From positions 1,054,001 to 1,118,000 of the forward strand of contig JAHBTD010000002.1 of NCBI GenBank assembly GCA_019638775.1: a stretch of 64,000 bases of DNA, written 5' to 3'. Of this stretch, positions 35,831 to 45,578 are shown one piece after another; the stretch's first letter is position 1, and each line of letters begins with the position of its first letter. A program made the position numbers and the translations under genes. The notes below the pieces were generated by a model. That model was not told the origin of the DNA. It searched no databases and was given only the letters and a program-made list of their open reading frames with translations. The stretch is from Fimbriimonadaceae bacterium (GTDB lineage Bacteria; Armatimonadota; Fimbriimonadia; Fimbriimonadales; Fimbriimonadaceae).

Positions 35831-36937
35831 ATGCGATTCCTTCTCGCCTTCGACAAATTCCGCGGATCGATGACCGCCATCGAAGCGTGTCAAGCCGCCG
35901 CGGAAGGGCTTGCGGAGGTCGGGATAGAGTCGATTCAGTGCCCTCTATCGGATGGTGGAGACGGCTTCGTCGAAACCGTGGCCGTGGCCTGCGAGGGGTC
36001 ATTGGAGACTGTCAAGGTTCTGGGGCCGCAGCGCGACCCGGTAGTGGCAAGGGTTTTCTTCGCAGATCCTGGCCCGAAGGCCATCATTGAGTCGGCTCAC
36101 GCGTGTGGTTTATCTCTTCTTTCTCCGGAGGAAAGAAACCCGGAACTGACAACCACTTACGGCGTCGGGCAGCTCATCCAATACTGCGATCAAAAGCCCT
36201 GCACGATGATCCTGATGGGTATAGGTGGATCGGCAACCAACGATGGAGGAGCGGGGATGCTGGCTGCGTTGGGGTGGCAATTCTTCGATGAGGATGGAAA
36301 GACCTTTGTGCCGACCGGCGCTACGCTGCATAAGATCGCAAAGATTGAGAAAGGTCCACTTCTATCCACGCCAATCACAGTGGCCTCTGATGTCACGAAT
36401 CCTCTCTGTGGTCCCCAGGGAGCTGCCTACGTTTTCGCAAGACAAAAGGGTGCCGACGACGCGATGATCGAGCGGCTTGATGCAGGATTGCGCCACTTCG
36501 CCGAGAAGATGCACGAGGCCACCGGATTCGATTACTCGCTTGCGGCCGGCGCTGGCGCGGCGGGCGGATTAGGCTTTGGGCTGATGTTCCTTGGTGGCGA
36601 AACTCGGTCAGGCGCGGAGATCGTGATGAAGCTTGTGAACTTTCCGATTCGCCTCACGAAATGCGATGTCTGCATCACTGGCGAAGGTTCGTTCGATGCG
36701 CAATCGGGGATGGGCAAGCTGCCAATGGTTGTGGCGGAGCACTGTAGACAGTCAGGAGTGCCTTGCTATCTTCTGGCAGGTGTAGTGCAGTCTGGCTCCT
36801 CGGAGTTGCCTTTTGCTGAAATACAGTCGATCAATACACCAGGGGAATCGCTTGAGCATTCGTTGAAGAATGCGAAGGATAATATGCGGCGGTCAGCTCG
36901 GGAGTTGGGTCTGAGGTTGTTGGAGGTGTCATCGTAA
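35831..36937 (+). CDS. Glycerate kinase
   Basis: The 368-residue enzyme is of the GarK/GlxK type: it begins FLLAFDKFRGSMTAIEACQA, has LSDGGDGFVET, the phosphate-binding GIGGSATNDGGAGMLAALGW, the SDVTNPLCGPQGAAYVFA block and TGEGSFDAQSG near the end. It phosphorylates glycerate (2-phosphoglycerate in this class). The 2-hydroxyacid dehydrogenase gene follows 171 bases later; together they could turn hydroxypyruvate or glycolate-derived glyoxylate into a glycolytic intermediate. The start codon directly abuts a heptamer array. Confidence 0.95.
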   Translation: MRFLLAFDKFRGSMTAIEACQAAAEGLAEVGIESIQCPLSDGGDGFVETVAVACEGSLETVKVLGPQRDPVVARVFFADPGPKAIIESAHACGLSLLSPEERNPELTTTYGVGQLIQYCDQKPCTMILMGIGGSATNDGGAGMLAALGWQFFDEDGKTFVPTGATLHKIAKIEKGPLLSTPITVASDVTNPLCGPQGAAYVFARQKGADDAMIERLDAGLRHFAEKMHEATGFDYSLAAGAGAAGGLGFGLMFLGGETRSGAEIVMKLVNFPIRLTKCDVCITGEGSFDAQSGMGKLPMVVAEHCRQSGVPCYLLAGVVQSGSSELPFAEIQSINTPGESLEHSLKNAKDNMRRSARELGLRLLEVSS

Positions 36938-37064
36938 CGGGCTATGGATATCTGCTTACGCGTGTGGCCAGGGCTTGAACTCTTCCATAGTTCTCGTGGT
37001 GGAACAAACCAACTTTCCTGGCAATCCCTCGCCTCCGTCTGGAATGATCTAACAACTCACCACC

Positions 37065-37099
37065 GATAGCAGATCGCCGATCGCTGAATGCTGATTGCC
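37065..37099. repeat. Degenerate 7-bp tandem repeat (5 units)
   Basis: Units GATAGCA, GATCGCC, GATCGCT, GAATGCT and GATTGCC run without gaps just before the dehydrogenase start codon (37109). GATCGCC and GATCGCT also appear as adjacent units inside hisH at 49715-49728. Confidence 0.85.
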
Positions 37100-37108
37100 A
37101 AATAGAAC

Positions 37109-38062
37109 ATGAACATCGTAGTTTTGGACGGATATACACTGAACCCCGGCGACCTTTCTTGGAAAGGTCTTTCCCAGCTTGGCAGCCTCACCGTCCACGA
37201 CCGCACCCCCGCCGATGCGATCTTAGAGCGATCCTTGGAAGCCGATGTTCTGTTCACAAACAAGACTCCACTCACGTCCGAGACCCTCGCGCTGCTCCCC
37301 AAGCTCAAATATATTGGCGTCCTTGCCACAGGCTATAACGTCGTGGATGTTCAGGCAGCCCGAGCGAGGGGGATTCCCGTCACCAATGTCCCCGAATACG
37401 GCACGCACGCGGTCGCTCAGGCGACCTTTGCCCTGATTCTCGAACTTACGAACCGGGTGGGTTACTATAGTCAAACAGTACGAGATGGGAGATGGGCAAA
37501 TTCTGAAGATTGGTGCTACTACGATGGTCCGATCCTTGAGTTAAGCGGCCTCACTTTGGGGGTCATAGGGATGGGAAGGATTGGCTCTGCAGTTGGGCGG
37601 ATGGGGCACGCTTTTGGGATGACCGTCACCTACTCATCGCGGACAGTCGCAAGTGGTCTTGACTTTCCCGCCGAACACGTCTCGTTTGAGAAGCTACTTC
37701 ACGAATCGGATGTCATCAGTCTCCATTGCCCGCTGACCGAAAGCAATAAGGGCATGATCAACGTCGAGCGCATCGCCTTCATGAAGCCAAGCGCTCTGCT
37801 CATCAATACCAGTCGAGGACCACTGATTGACCAAAACGATCTGGCCTCGGCGCTTAATGCGGGCAAGATTGCCGGTGCAGCATTGGACGTGCTTTCTGTC
37901 GAGCCACCCCCTGCCGACAATCCCCTGCTCACCGCAAAGAACTGCATCATCACACCGCATATTGCATGGGCAGCGAGGACAGCCCGATCCCGGCTCTTAC
38001 AGACCGCGGTGAATAACTTGCAAGCGTTTCTGGACGGGAGTCCGGTGAATGTGGTGAAGTAG
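37109..38062 (+). CDS. D-2-hydroxyacid dehydrogenase (hydroxypyruvate/glycerate type)
   Basis: The 317-residue protein has the family's Rossmann motif GVIGMGRIGSAVGRMGHAFGM, the active-site arginine region LINTSRGPLIDQNDLA, the glutamate region LDVLSVEPPPADNPLL and the catalytic histidine in HIAWAART. The VFTNKTPL-type N-terminal lid (LFTNKTPLTSETL) points to glycerate dehydrogenase. It likely reduces hydroxypyruvate to D-glycerate with NAD(P)H, feeding the kinase encoded upstream. The last codon and stop fall in the GTAGTGA repeat array. Confidence 0.92.
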   Translation: MNIVVLDGYTLNPGDLSWKGLSQLGSLTVHDRTPADAILERSLEADVLFTNKTPLTSETLALLPKLKYIGVLATGYNVVDVQAARARGIPVTNVPEYGTHAVAQATFALILELTNRVGYYSQTVRDGRWANSEDWCYYDGPILELSGLTLGVIGMGRIGSAVGRMGHAFGMTVTYSSRTVASGLDFPAEHVSFEKLLHESDVISLHCPLTESNKGMINVERIAFMKPSALLINTSRGPLIDQNDLASALNAGKIAGAALDVLSVEPPPADNPLLTAKNCIITPHIAWAARTARSRLLQTAVNNLQAFLDGSPVNVVK

Positions 38063-38128
38063 TGAGTAGTGAGTAGTGAGTAGTGAGTAGTGAGTAGTGA
38101 GTCGTGAGTCGTGAATCGTGAGTAGATA
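38059..38128. repeat. 7-bp tandem repeat array GTAGTGA
   Basis: Six exact GTAGTGA copies (38059-38100) are followed by GTCGTGA twice, ATCGTGA and GTAGATA in the same register. The array starts at the dehydrogenase stop codon and reaches nearly to the convergent gene at 38157. It is the most regular of the heptamer arrays and so probably the youngest. Confidence 0.95.
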
Positions 38129-38156
38129 GAAGAAGTCAGGTGCTGGTAATCTGCAA

Positions 38157-38888
38157 TCACTTTCCAACCTTCACCCAAAACTTCTCCCCCATTTCCGGGT
38201 CGAACTTTTCCAATCGCTTCTTAAGCAGCTTGATCTTGTTCGCTAAAATTGGATCCTTGGCGGCACGATCCGCTACAAATTTGGCGCTCACGATCAGGTG
38301 GGCAAATAGCTCCGCCTTATCCTCCTCAACCGCAGCCGTGCCGTATTGGGTTAGGAACCCCGGCAGGTCTTCACGCAACGCGCCTGCATCTCCGTTGCGC
38401 ATGTTCTTACCGCCCGTTCCATAGCCAAAATCCTTGGCGTTTAACGCCGACCATTCGGGGTCTTTTCGCATCACACCCATCCGCTGATCCATCATGTGAA
38501 AGAACTCGTGATGGACCACGGTGCGCTGATACTTGGGCGCATAGCTGCCCAGCTCGGCATCATAGTACATCGTGTCAATCTCGAATGCGGGCACGGCGGC
38601 TCGGGCTTGCCCGTTCACCGAGAGATCGCGACAGATGATAATGCGCGTCACCTTCGCCTTCTTCATAAGACTATGAGGGTAAAGACTCCACTCCTTGGTG
38701 AAGAGCGGCATGTACTTCTTGACCTGGTCCTCCGAAGCGGGCTTCCCCGCCACGGTGTATTTCGCCGGAGTGGTCGAAAAAGCCTCTTGCGAGACCTCGA
38801 CCGACACACCGTAAGACCTCTCCAACTCCTGAAAGGAGCCCGGAGCCTGAGACAAGATAAGCGCAACAATCAGCGCCCTGGCAGTCAT
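38157..38888 (-). CDS. Exported gluzincin-like zinc metallopeptidase
   Basis: The 243-residue protein has a short signal-type N-terminus (MTARALIVALILSQAPG). Its zinc motif is H127-E-F-F-H131 in VVHHEFFHMMDQ, with a probable third ligand in EEDKAELFAHL (E189 or E193). This form is seen in small 'putative zinc-binding metallopeptidase' proteins related in fold to lethal-factor-like enzymes. The segment IDTMYYDAELG ahead of the motif supports the fold. The substrate is unknown. It is convergent with the dehydrogenase gene. Confidence 0.8.
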   Translation of the reverse strand: MTARALIVALILSQAPGSFQELERSYGVSVEVSQEAFSTTPAKYTVAGKPASEDQVKKYMPLFTKEWSLYPHSLMKKAKVTRIIICRDLSVNGQARAAVPAFEIDTMYYDAELGSYAPKYQRTVVHHEFFHMMDQRMGVMRKDPEWSALNAKDFGYGTGGKNMRNGDAGALREDLPGFLTQYGTAAVEEDKAELFAHLIVSAKFVADRAAKDPILANKIKLLKKRLEKFDPEMGEKFWVKVGK

Positions 38889-39043
38889 GTCTTATTGTAA
38901 TCGGAGGATTGGGCAACGGCGAAGACTGACATCTTTGACAGGCTATTCCCTTGTTGTGTTTTGTACGGATTCACTTTCTGGCTCCATAAAGCGAATTGTC
39001 GTAGAATAGGGTGTCTCCCCGACCGGGGCGAGTGGTTTCGCCG

Positions 39044-41380
39044 ATGACATTTCCCGCGCTCAAGTTTTTCCGACACTGGCCCACAGGTCTGCTGCTTCTC
39101 TCCGCCACTCTGTTCGCCCTACAGTCACCAGCTCAACAAAAGCAACCGACAGCCCCGACAGGTCCTTCCTTCGAAAAGGAGATCCAACCGCTTATCACCA
39201 AGCTCTGCGTGAAGTGTCATACGGGGGCCACGCCAGCCGCGGGTCTAAACCTTGCGAGTTTCAAAACAGAAGCTCAAGTACTCAAAGGCAAAGATGCTTG
39301 GGAGAAGGTCAGCCGCAATGTCAGCTCCGGTCATATGCCGCCGATGGGCTCTGCCCAACCCACCAAGGTCGAACGCCAAAAGATCGTCGAATACATCGAC
39401 AAGCTCCTGTCTCGCGATTGCGTGGTACGCGATCCGGGCCGGGTCACGATCCGACGCCTCAATCGCACCGAATACAACAACACCATCCGCGACTTGCTTG
39501 GAGTTCCGTTCACGCCCGCTGACGACTTCCCTGCCGACGACGTCGGCTACGGCTTCGACAACATCGCCGATGTCCTTTCTATTTCCCCGCTCCTGATGGA
39601 GAAGTACTTAGACGCGGCGGAGAAGATCACCGAGAAGGCGATTGTCGTTCAGCCCGTCCAAACTCGACGCTATTCGGGCGATGAGTTGGCAGCCTCCAGC
39701 GGCGTGAACATCGTCCGCGAAACCATTGCCGGGATGTATTCAGCTGGTTCGGTGACGGCGGATCACGACTTTAAGAAAGCGGGCACGTACAAGATCAAGA
39801 TCGTGGCGTTTGGAGACCAGGCCGGACCAGAGCCTGCAAAGATGGCGGTCAAACTGGGCAATCAACGCCTGACGGTTTTCGACGTTAAGGCCACTCCCGC
39901 TAATCCCTCAACCTATGAATTGCCGCTTGAAATGAAGGCCGGGAAGGTCAAGATTTCTGCGGAGTTCATCAACGACTATTACCAGCCGCAGGACCCCGAC
40001 CCCAAGAACCGGGATCGAAACCTCTATGTGGCGTCTTTGGAGATCATTGGCCCCATTGAGGACATGAAGCCGATCCCCGAAAGCCACCGACGGCTCATCT
40101 TTGTGCAGCCCACTCCCGGCAAGGAGAAAGAAGCCGCAACTCAGATACTCAACCGTTTCGCGTCTCGAGCCTGGCGAAGACCGGCGACAACAGCAGAGGT
40201 TGAACGACTGACCCGATTTGTCGATATGACGAAGCGTGATGGAGCGCCGTTCGAGAAAGGCATTCAGCTCGCGGTGCAGGCTGTCTTGGTTTCACCAAGC
40301 TTCCTCTTTCGATTAGAGCTTGACGAACGTCCAACCGACTTGAAAGTGCAGCGCACACTTAATAACTATGAGCTTGCATCCCGACTGAGCTACTTCCTGT
40401 GGAGTTCGATGCCCGACGACGAACTGTACAAACTGGCCGAACAGGGCAAACTCTCCGACCCGGCGGTCCTTGAAGGCCAAACTCTGCGTATGCTGAAAGA
40501 CCCCAAGGCAAGGGCGCTGGCGGACAATTTTGCGTCTCAGTGGCTGGAAATTCGCAAGCTCAACTACCTTTCTCCCGACGCCAAGCTCTTCCCCGAATTC
40601 TCCGAACAGCTCCGCAAAGATATGTGGCAAGAAACGCTGCTTTTCTTCGATCATATCGTGCGGCAGGATAGGCCGATTCTGGAATTCCTGGACTCAAAGT
40701 ACACCTTCCTCAACGAGCGACTCGCCAATCTCTATGGTATTGCTGGCGTCACTGGCAACCAATTCAGGATGGTCACACTCAAAGACGCCAAGCGAGGAGG
40801 TGTCCTGACCCAAGCAAGTGTCCTGACTATCACCTCCAACCCGACCCGAACCTCGCCCGTGAAGCGTGGAAAGTGGGTTTTGGAGCAGATTTTGGGGACA
40901 CCGCCCCCTCCGCCGCCACCTGGTGTGGGCAACCTTTCTGAAGAACGCAAGAAGATCGAGGGCAAAACGATCCGACAGCGTCTTGAGCAGCATCGTTCTG
41001 ATCCCGCCTGCGCAAATTGTCATAAGGGGATGGACACGCTGGGCTTTGGTCTTGAGAATTTCAATGCAATCGGACAATGGCGAACGTCTGATGAAGGAAT
41101 GAAGATCGATTCGGCAGGAGCGATGCCCGATGGAGCCAAGTTCAAGGGCCCTACCGATCTCAAGGTTTACCTGCTTGCCAAGAAGCCACAGTTTGTGCGG
41201 GCGTTCGGTGAGAAAATGCTGATCTACGCCCTGGGCAGAGGATTGACAAGCGCGGACAAGTGCCATATCGACGAAATCGCTAAGGCCGCAGAGGGTGGCA
41301 ATTATCGCATGAGTACGGTTATTCTGGCAGTCGTCAAGAGTGATGCCTTTCGGAAGCGACGGGGAGACGGAGGACGATAA
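39044..41380 (+). CDS. DUF1592-type multidomain cytochrome-c-like protein
   Basis: Starting at ATG 39044 gives a 778-residue exported protein with a signal anchor (LKFFRHWPTGLLLLSATLFA). A haem-binding CVKCH lies at 55-59 in a Planctomycete-type cytochrome c domain; a second CANCH begins near residue 656. Between them lie the DUF1587 (RRLNRTEYNNTIRDLLG), DUF1595, DUF1592 (ELASRLSYFLWSSMPDDEL), DUF1588 (GVLTQASVLTITSNPTRTSP) and DUF1585 regions. These proteins are common in Planctomycetes, Verrucomicrobia and Acidobacteria and always pair with DUF1552, as here. Function is not established. A GTG at 39011 would extend before the signal peptide. Confidence 0.92.
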   Translation: MTFPALKFFRHWPTGLLLLSATLFALQSPAQQKQPTAPTGPSFEKEIQPLITKLCVKCHTGATPAAGLNLASFKTEAQVLKGKDAWEKVSRNVSSGHMPPMGSAQPTKVERQKIVEYIDKLLSRDCVVRDPGRVTIRRLNRTEYNNTIRDLLGVPFTPADDFPADDVGYGFDNIADVLSISPLLMEKYLDAAEKITEKAIVVQPVQTRRYSGDELAASSGVNIVRETIAGMYSAGSVTADHDFKKAGTYKIKIVAFGDQAGPEPAKMAVKLGNQRLTVFDVKATPANPSTYELPLEMKAGKVKISAEFINDYYQPQDPDPKNRDRNLYVASLEIIGPIEDMKPIPESHRRLIFVQPTPGKEKEAATQILNRFASRAWRRPATTAEVERLTRFVDMTKRDGAPFEKGIQLAVQAVLVSPSFLFRLELDERPTDLKVQRTLNNYELASRLSYFLWSSMPDDELYKLAEQGKLSDPAVLEGQTLRMLKDPKARALADNFASQWLEIRKLNYLSPDAKLFPEFSEQLRKDMWQETLLFFDHIVRQDRPILEFLDSKYTFLNERLANLYGIAGVTGNQFRMVTLKDAKRGGVLTQASVLTITSNPTRTSPVKRGKWVLEQILGTPPPPPPPGVGNLSEERKKIEGKTIRQRLEQHRSDPACANCHKGMDTLGFGLENFNAIGQWRTSDEGMKIDSAGAMPDGAKFKGPTDLKVYLLAKKPQFVRAFGEKMLIYALGRGLTSADKCHIDEIAKAAEGGNYRMSTVILAVVKSDAFRKRRGDGGR

Positions 41381-41384
41381 CAAC

Positions 41385-42728
41385 GTGAGCTACAAATCAC
41401 TACCAAGACGTACTTTCTTGAAGGGGATCGGCACGGCGATGGCCCTCCCGCTTTTGGAGAAGATGCTCCCATTGACGGCTGTCGCACAGTCAATGCCCAC
41501 GCAAGGCGCGCCAATGCGCATGGCGTTCATGTTCGTCCCGAACGGTATCAATATGGAGCACTGGGTTCCCCCAGTCGATGGAGCGCTCACCCAGCTTCCC
41601 TACACGTTGGAACCGTTGAAGGGCGTTAAGGACAACATTAACGTTCTCACCGGTTTGGCACAGCACAAGGCGCATGCACTCGGCGATGGCCCAGGCGATC
41701 ACGCTCGTTCTTCTGCAGTTTGGCTTACCGGCGTCCATCCCAAAAAGACGGCTGGTTCGGACATCAATGTCGGTATCTCGGCTGACCAAGTCGCCGCCCA
41801 AGCCATCGGAAAAGAGACCCGGTTTGCTTCGCTGGAGCTCGGCTGCGAGCGTGGAGCCGTCGCGGGCGATTGCGACTCGGGCTACAGTTGCGCCTATTCC
41901 ACCAGCATCTCTTGGCGGAGCGCCACCACACCCAATGCAAAAGAGGTCAATCCCCGGCTCGTGTTCGAGCGACTATTTGGGCGGGGATCAGCCGACGAGC
42001 AGGAGCTCAGTAAGCAGATGCGCGACCGCTACCGGAAGAGCGTTCTCGATTTCGTGCTTGAAGATGCAAACCGACTGAGCAAGCAGCTTGGCATCCGCGA
42101 TCAGCAAAAGCTTGACGAGTACCTCACCGGCGTGCGCGAAATCGAAGAGAGAATTCTCAAGATGGAAAGGGAGAACCCGGCCGCTTTCATCGCTGGGAAT
42201 CGGCCATCTGGAATTCCGAGCGACTATGGCGAACACATTCGGCTGATGGGCGATATGATGATCCTTGCTTTTCAAGCCGATCTAACCCGAATCTCGACCT
42301 TCATGTTCGCCAACGAAGGCAGCAATCGCAGCTATGGGCTGATCGGCGTGAAGGATGGCCATCATGACATCTCCCACCACGGCAAGGACCCGGTGAAGTT
42401 AGAGTCGAAGAAGCAGATCGACCGTTTTCACATGGTTCAACTCGCCTACATTCTTGAGCGGATGAAGAATACGAAGGAGCTGGACGGCACCCTCTTGGAC
42501 CACTCGATGGTGGTTTACGGTGGCGGAATCAGCGACGGCGACCGCCATAACCACGACGATCTCCCGATCCTCTTTGCCGGGTCGGCAAAGGGCACGATCC
42601 GCACCGGGCGACACGTCCGCTACCAACCAACACCGATGAACAACCTCTTCCTTTCCATGCTTGACAAGGTAGGGGTGAGGGTGGAGACACTCGGAGACAG
42701 CACAGGAAAACTGCAAGGCCTATTCTAA
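41385..42728 (+). CDS. DUF1552 protein with Tat-type signal
   Basis: The GTG at 41385, preceded by GGAGG (41369-41373) and four bases after the previous stop, gives a 447-residue protein. Its N-terminus PRRTFLKGIGTAMALPLLE carries a twin-arginine signal, so it is exported folded. The remainder matches DUF1552 (MRMAFMFVPNGINMEHW, SLELGCERGA, SISWRSATTP, GGGISDGDRHNHDDLPILFAG), which is distantly related to the sulfatase-like DUF1501 proteins. It is always found with DUF1592 proteins and may form a complex with the cytochrome. An ATG at 41340 inside the upstream gene is less likely. Confidence 0.9.
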   Translation: MSYKSLPRRTFLKGIGTAMALPLLEKMLPLTAVAQSMPTQGAPMRMAFMFVPNGINMEHWVPPVDGALTQLPYTLEPLKGVKDNINVLTGLAQHKAHALGDGPGDHARSSAVWLTGVHPKKTAGSDINVGISADQVAAQAIGKETRFASLELGCERGAVAGDCDSGYSCAYSTSISWRSATTPNAKEVNPRLVFERLFGRGSADEQELSKQMRDRYRKSVLDFVLEDANRLSKQLGIRDQQKLDEYLTGVREIEERILKMERENPAAFIAGNRPSGIPSDYGEHIRLMGDMMILAFQADLTRISTFMFANEGSNRSYGLIGVKDGHHDISHHGKDPVKLESKKQIDRFHMVQLAYILERMKNTKELDGTLLDHSMVVYGGGISDGDRHNHDDLPILFAGSAKGTIRTGRHVRYQPTPMNNLFLSMLDKVGVRVETLGDSTGKLQGLF

Positions 42729-42767
42729 GCAAGTGCCCCCGGCTAAAAAGTTGACTTAAAAGAAGTG

Positions 42768-43928
42768 TCAGCCTGTGAGCGCCGCAATGCCTGGAAGCAC
42801 CTTCCCTTCCAGAAACTCAAGGCTTGCCCCCCCGCCTGTACTGACGTGGCTCACACGATCGGCGAATCCGAACTTCTCAATCGCCGCCGCGGAATCGCCT
42901 CCACCGACGATCGTGATCGCATTGGAGTCGGCAAGGGCCTGGGCGACCGCCTTCGTGCCAGCGGCAAACGGCTCCATCTCAAAAACTCCCATTGGGCCGT
43001 TCCAGACCACAGTCCCCGCCATCTTGACCACCGTTGCGAAGAGGTGCTGAGAGTCGGACCCAATGTCGGCACCGATCATACCGTCTGGGATGTCAGCCAC
43101 CTTGACGGTGCGCGTCTGAGCCGTTGGCGACAGCTCAGACGCGATGACCACATCCACAGGAAGAACGATCTTGTCGCTATGGTTCTTGATAAGTTCTGCG
43201 GCGAAGTCGATGCTGGTTTCGTCCAAGAGCGAATTGCCGATATTGAACCCCTGAGCCTTGAAGAATGTGAAGATCATTCCGCCACCAATCAGGAGCTTGT
43301 CGACCTTTGGAAGCAGGCTTTCGATGACGGCGATCTTGTCCTTGACCTTCGCCCCGCCCATGATCGCCACAAACGGGCGCTTCGGGCTGTCCAAAGCCTT
43401 GCCGAGATACTCCACCTCTTTTTCGATCAGGAATCCGGCAACGCCGGGAAGGATATGGGCAACGCCCTCGGTCGAAGCGTGGGCTCGGTGGGCTGTGCCG
43501 AAAGCATCGTTCACGTAAACGTCGGCGAGCGAGGCAAGCTGTTTGGCGAATGCCGGGGCGTTCTGTTCCTCTTCGGGATGGAAACGGACATTCTCCAACA
43601 GGATAGCCTCACCGAATCGGAGCGCGCGACATGCTTCCTCAACTTCAGGACCGACGCAGTCAGGCAGCAACGGGACGCGCTGGTCGAGTAGCTCGCTAAG
43701 GCACTTTGCCACCGGCAACAGCGAGAACTCCGGAGAAACACCCTTTGGTCGTCCGAGATGGCTGCAAAGAATGACGGCGGCACCGCTGTCGAGCAGATGC
43801 TTTATCGTTGGTAGAGCTTCGGTGATGCGGCGGTCATCGGTGATCAATCCACCCTCTAAAGGCACGTTAAAGTCACAGCGGACGAGCACTCTTTTGCCCT
43901 TTACGTCGATGTCTCGGACAGTCTTCAT
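42768..43928 (-). CDS. pgk: Phosphoglycerate kinase
   Basis: With the start at 43928 the protein is 386 residues and begins [23 protein letters not shown], the usual PGK opening. It has the substrate helix CSHLGRPKG, the hinge and nucleotide region [22 protein letters not shown] and [14 protein letters not shown]...[13 protein letters not shown]. It transfers phosphate from 1,3-bisphosphoglycerate to ADP in glycolysis. Neither gap nor tpi is adjacent. The frame is open upstream to 44099 but that part is not conserved-looking. Confidence 0.97.
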   Translation of the reverse strand: MKTVRDIDVKGKRVLVRCDFNVPLEGGLITDDRRITEALPTIKHLLDSGAAVILCSHLGRPKGVSPEFSLLPVAKCLSELLDQRVPLLPDCVGPEVEEACRALRFGEAILLENVRFHPEEEQNAPAFAKQLASLADVYVNDAFGTAHRAHASTEGVAHILPGVAGFLIEKEVEYLGKALDSPKRPFVAIMGGAKVKDKIAVIESLLPKVDKLLIGGGMIFTFFKAQGFNIGNSLLDETSIDFAAELIKNHSDKIVLPVDVVIASELSPTAQTRTVKVADIPDGMIGADIGSDSQHLFATVVKMAGTVVWNGPMGVFEMEPFAAGTKAVAQALADSNAITIVGGGDSAAAIEKFGFADRVSHVSTGGGASLEFLEGKVLPGIAALTG

Positions 43929-44040
43929 TGTTGAGGACGATCTTACCGTTTCGGGGCTGCGTGACCCGTCAAAGTGACTACACAAGAGAAAACGGCGCGA
44001 CCTTGGTGTGGTCACGCCGTTCAGAAGATTCGGTGAAGAG

Positions 44041-44268
44041 CTATCTGCCTCCTTCCGTCTCCTTGTTGTCCCCCGCGCTGGATTCACCGCTAACGCCACG
44101 AGACTTCGCTAACTCCTGTTGCTCAGGAGTGAGGTTATCGGTCTTGGTCAGATCAGTTGATGCTGGCTTCTCACCCTTTGCCGCAGGTTCGCTGGCTGTA
44201 TCCGAGGAACAGCCAGTGACCGAGAAGAGTACAGAAACGATTACAGAGGCTATCAACAGTTTTCGCAT
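44041..44268 (-). CDS. Small lipoprotein
   Basis: The ATG at 44268 overlaps the stop of the prepilin gene (TAATG), so it is translationally coupled. The 75-residue product has a lipoprotein signal ([20 protein letters not shown]; acylated cysteine C20) followed by a Lys/Ser/Thr/Glu-rich, probably disordered tail ending in DNKETEGGR. Similar tiny lipoproteins often follow prepilin genes in this phylum, but no function is known. Confidence 0.8.
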   Translation of the reverse strand: MRKLLIASVIVSVLFSVTGCSSDTASEPAAKGEKPASTDLTKTDNLTPEQQELAKSRGVSGESSAGDNKETEGGR

Positions 44269-45206
44269 TAGAAAATGATCCTCGCATCCCAGTTCTGGAA
44301 GTCGATGTCCGGTCTCAGAAGGTAGGGGTGGCAGAAGTTTGCATCCCACGATCTGTTGGTCACGAACTTACCGTTGTATCGAGCAAACGGGTCCGTTCGA
44401 GGGTCTCGGTCTCCAGTTTCAAACACGCCGATCTTTCGAGCCTTTGCATGACCATCCGCATAAGAATAGGTCATCGTGCTGTTATAGAGATCGTAACCCT
44501 GGTTGCTCGAATTCGAAGAATATGAGCTCGACTCTCCGTTGTTGCTCACCGAACACCCTACGAACCCAGGAACATACCGGCAAGGCAGTGTTGGGTTCGG
44601 GCAGTTGAGCCATGGCGAAGCATAGCTTCCTCCGATCAGAGATCGCCTTCCCGTACCGGGCCAGAAAACGATCAGATCGGCCACGCTGCCAATCGCGGTA
44701 GAACTGTAACTTTGAAGAAGTCCATTGTACAGATAAGTGTGATCAGAAGCGTCCAAGGGGGGCTTCAAACCACCGAGCATCGAATACGTACCACCGTCAA
44801 AGCGGTTGCCAGCGGGATCATGAAGGATCCCATAGTTCTTGATGTAAGGTTGCAACGCATTAAACACAAACGAATTCGTCGCATCGATTCGATCCTGCGG
44901 TTGCCCTGTGGCAATACGCGCCGGAGTAGGAATAAACCGGTTTGAAGTCGTTGCGGTCGCGCCTAGGCTCGGAACCGGAATGGTTGCCAAGGGAAACAGA
45001 TCATCGTAATCTGGGAGATACAGCTGAGCAGCTGTAGCAAGATTCTTCAGATTGCTAATAGCTTGAGTTTTCTTCGCCGCCAGTTTTGCCTGCGCAAATA
45101 CAGGGAAAAGAATAGCCGCGAGAATCGCGATGATTGCGATCACCACGAGTAGTTCGATGAGCGTGAAGCCAAGCCTATGCTTGGGTTCACCTATTTGTCG
45201 AGTCAT
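44268..45206 (-). CDS. Type IV/II prepilin-like protein (H-X9-DG type)
   Basis: From the ATG at 45206 (AAGGA nine bases upstream) the 312-residue protein has a short basic leader, the prepilin cleavage motif RLG-FTLIELL, and the N-terminal helix VVIAIIAILAAILFPVFAQA. Then come AISNLKNLATAAQLYLPDYDDLFPL and, near the end, YSYADGHAKARKIGVFE, the C-terminal motif of this class. Such proteins are extremely numerous in Armatimonadota and Planctomycetes. A prepilin peptidase outside this window would process it. It is exposed to the periplasm or surface; its binding partner is unknown. Confidence 0.92.
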   Translation of the reverse strand: MTRQIGEPKHRLGFTLIELLVVIAIIAILAAILFPVFAQAKLAAKKTQAISNLKNLATAAQLYLPDYDDLFPLATIPVPSLGATATTSNRFIPTPARIATGQPQDRIDATNSFVFNALQPYIKNYGILHDPAGNRFDGGTYSMLGGLKPPLDASDHTYLYNGLLQSYSSTAIGSVADLIVFWPGTGRRSLIGGSYASPWLNCPNPTLPCRYVPGFVGCSVSNNGESSSYSSNSSNQGYDLYNSTMTYSYADGHAKARKIGVFETGDRDPRTDPFARYNGKFVTNRSWDANFCHPYLLRPDIDFQNWDARIIF

Positions 45207-45578
45207 TGATCGAGGTCCTTGGGCTCCGGCCAAATTTGAAACGGACGGTCCTCGTCAATAATTATATCTTGATTAGAACAAAACAGGCTTCATATTTTCA
45301 AAAAAGTTCACATTTGCACTGGTCAGTTGCTTGTCTAAAAGCTGTTGCCCATCAGCCTTACCCATCTGACGTGACATTTTCCTGTCATGACAATAAAGTT
45401 CAGTACACATTTATGACTGGCGGAAAAAACTGTTACTAACTCTGTACCCCAATGGCTCGACTCTATATCAGACCCAATCTACTGCGCTGGATTCTTGCGC
45501 GATAGTATATGAGCAAAGCCACTAAGTACTTCCATATCATCCATGAAGAGGATTGTACGCAATAGCTTATTCTTTAGA
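45207..45578. other. Intergenic region upstream of prepilin gene
   Basis: These 372 bases are AT-rich. On the minus strand a perfect TATAAT occurs at 45261-45266, about 55 bases before the prepilin start, and is a good -10 candidate; no good -35 lies 16-18 bases upstream. The rest, towards yajQ's 3' end, has no frame or hairpin that I can support. Confidence 0.45.

Noticed and set aside
38059-38128. Possible CRISPR-like array
   Set aside because: The repeats are 7 bases long and directly adjacent with no spacers; this is a simple tandem repeat.
42765-43691. 308-codon plus-strand frame over pgk
   Set aside because: pgk on the minus strand is certain; this is its antisense shadow.
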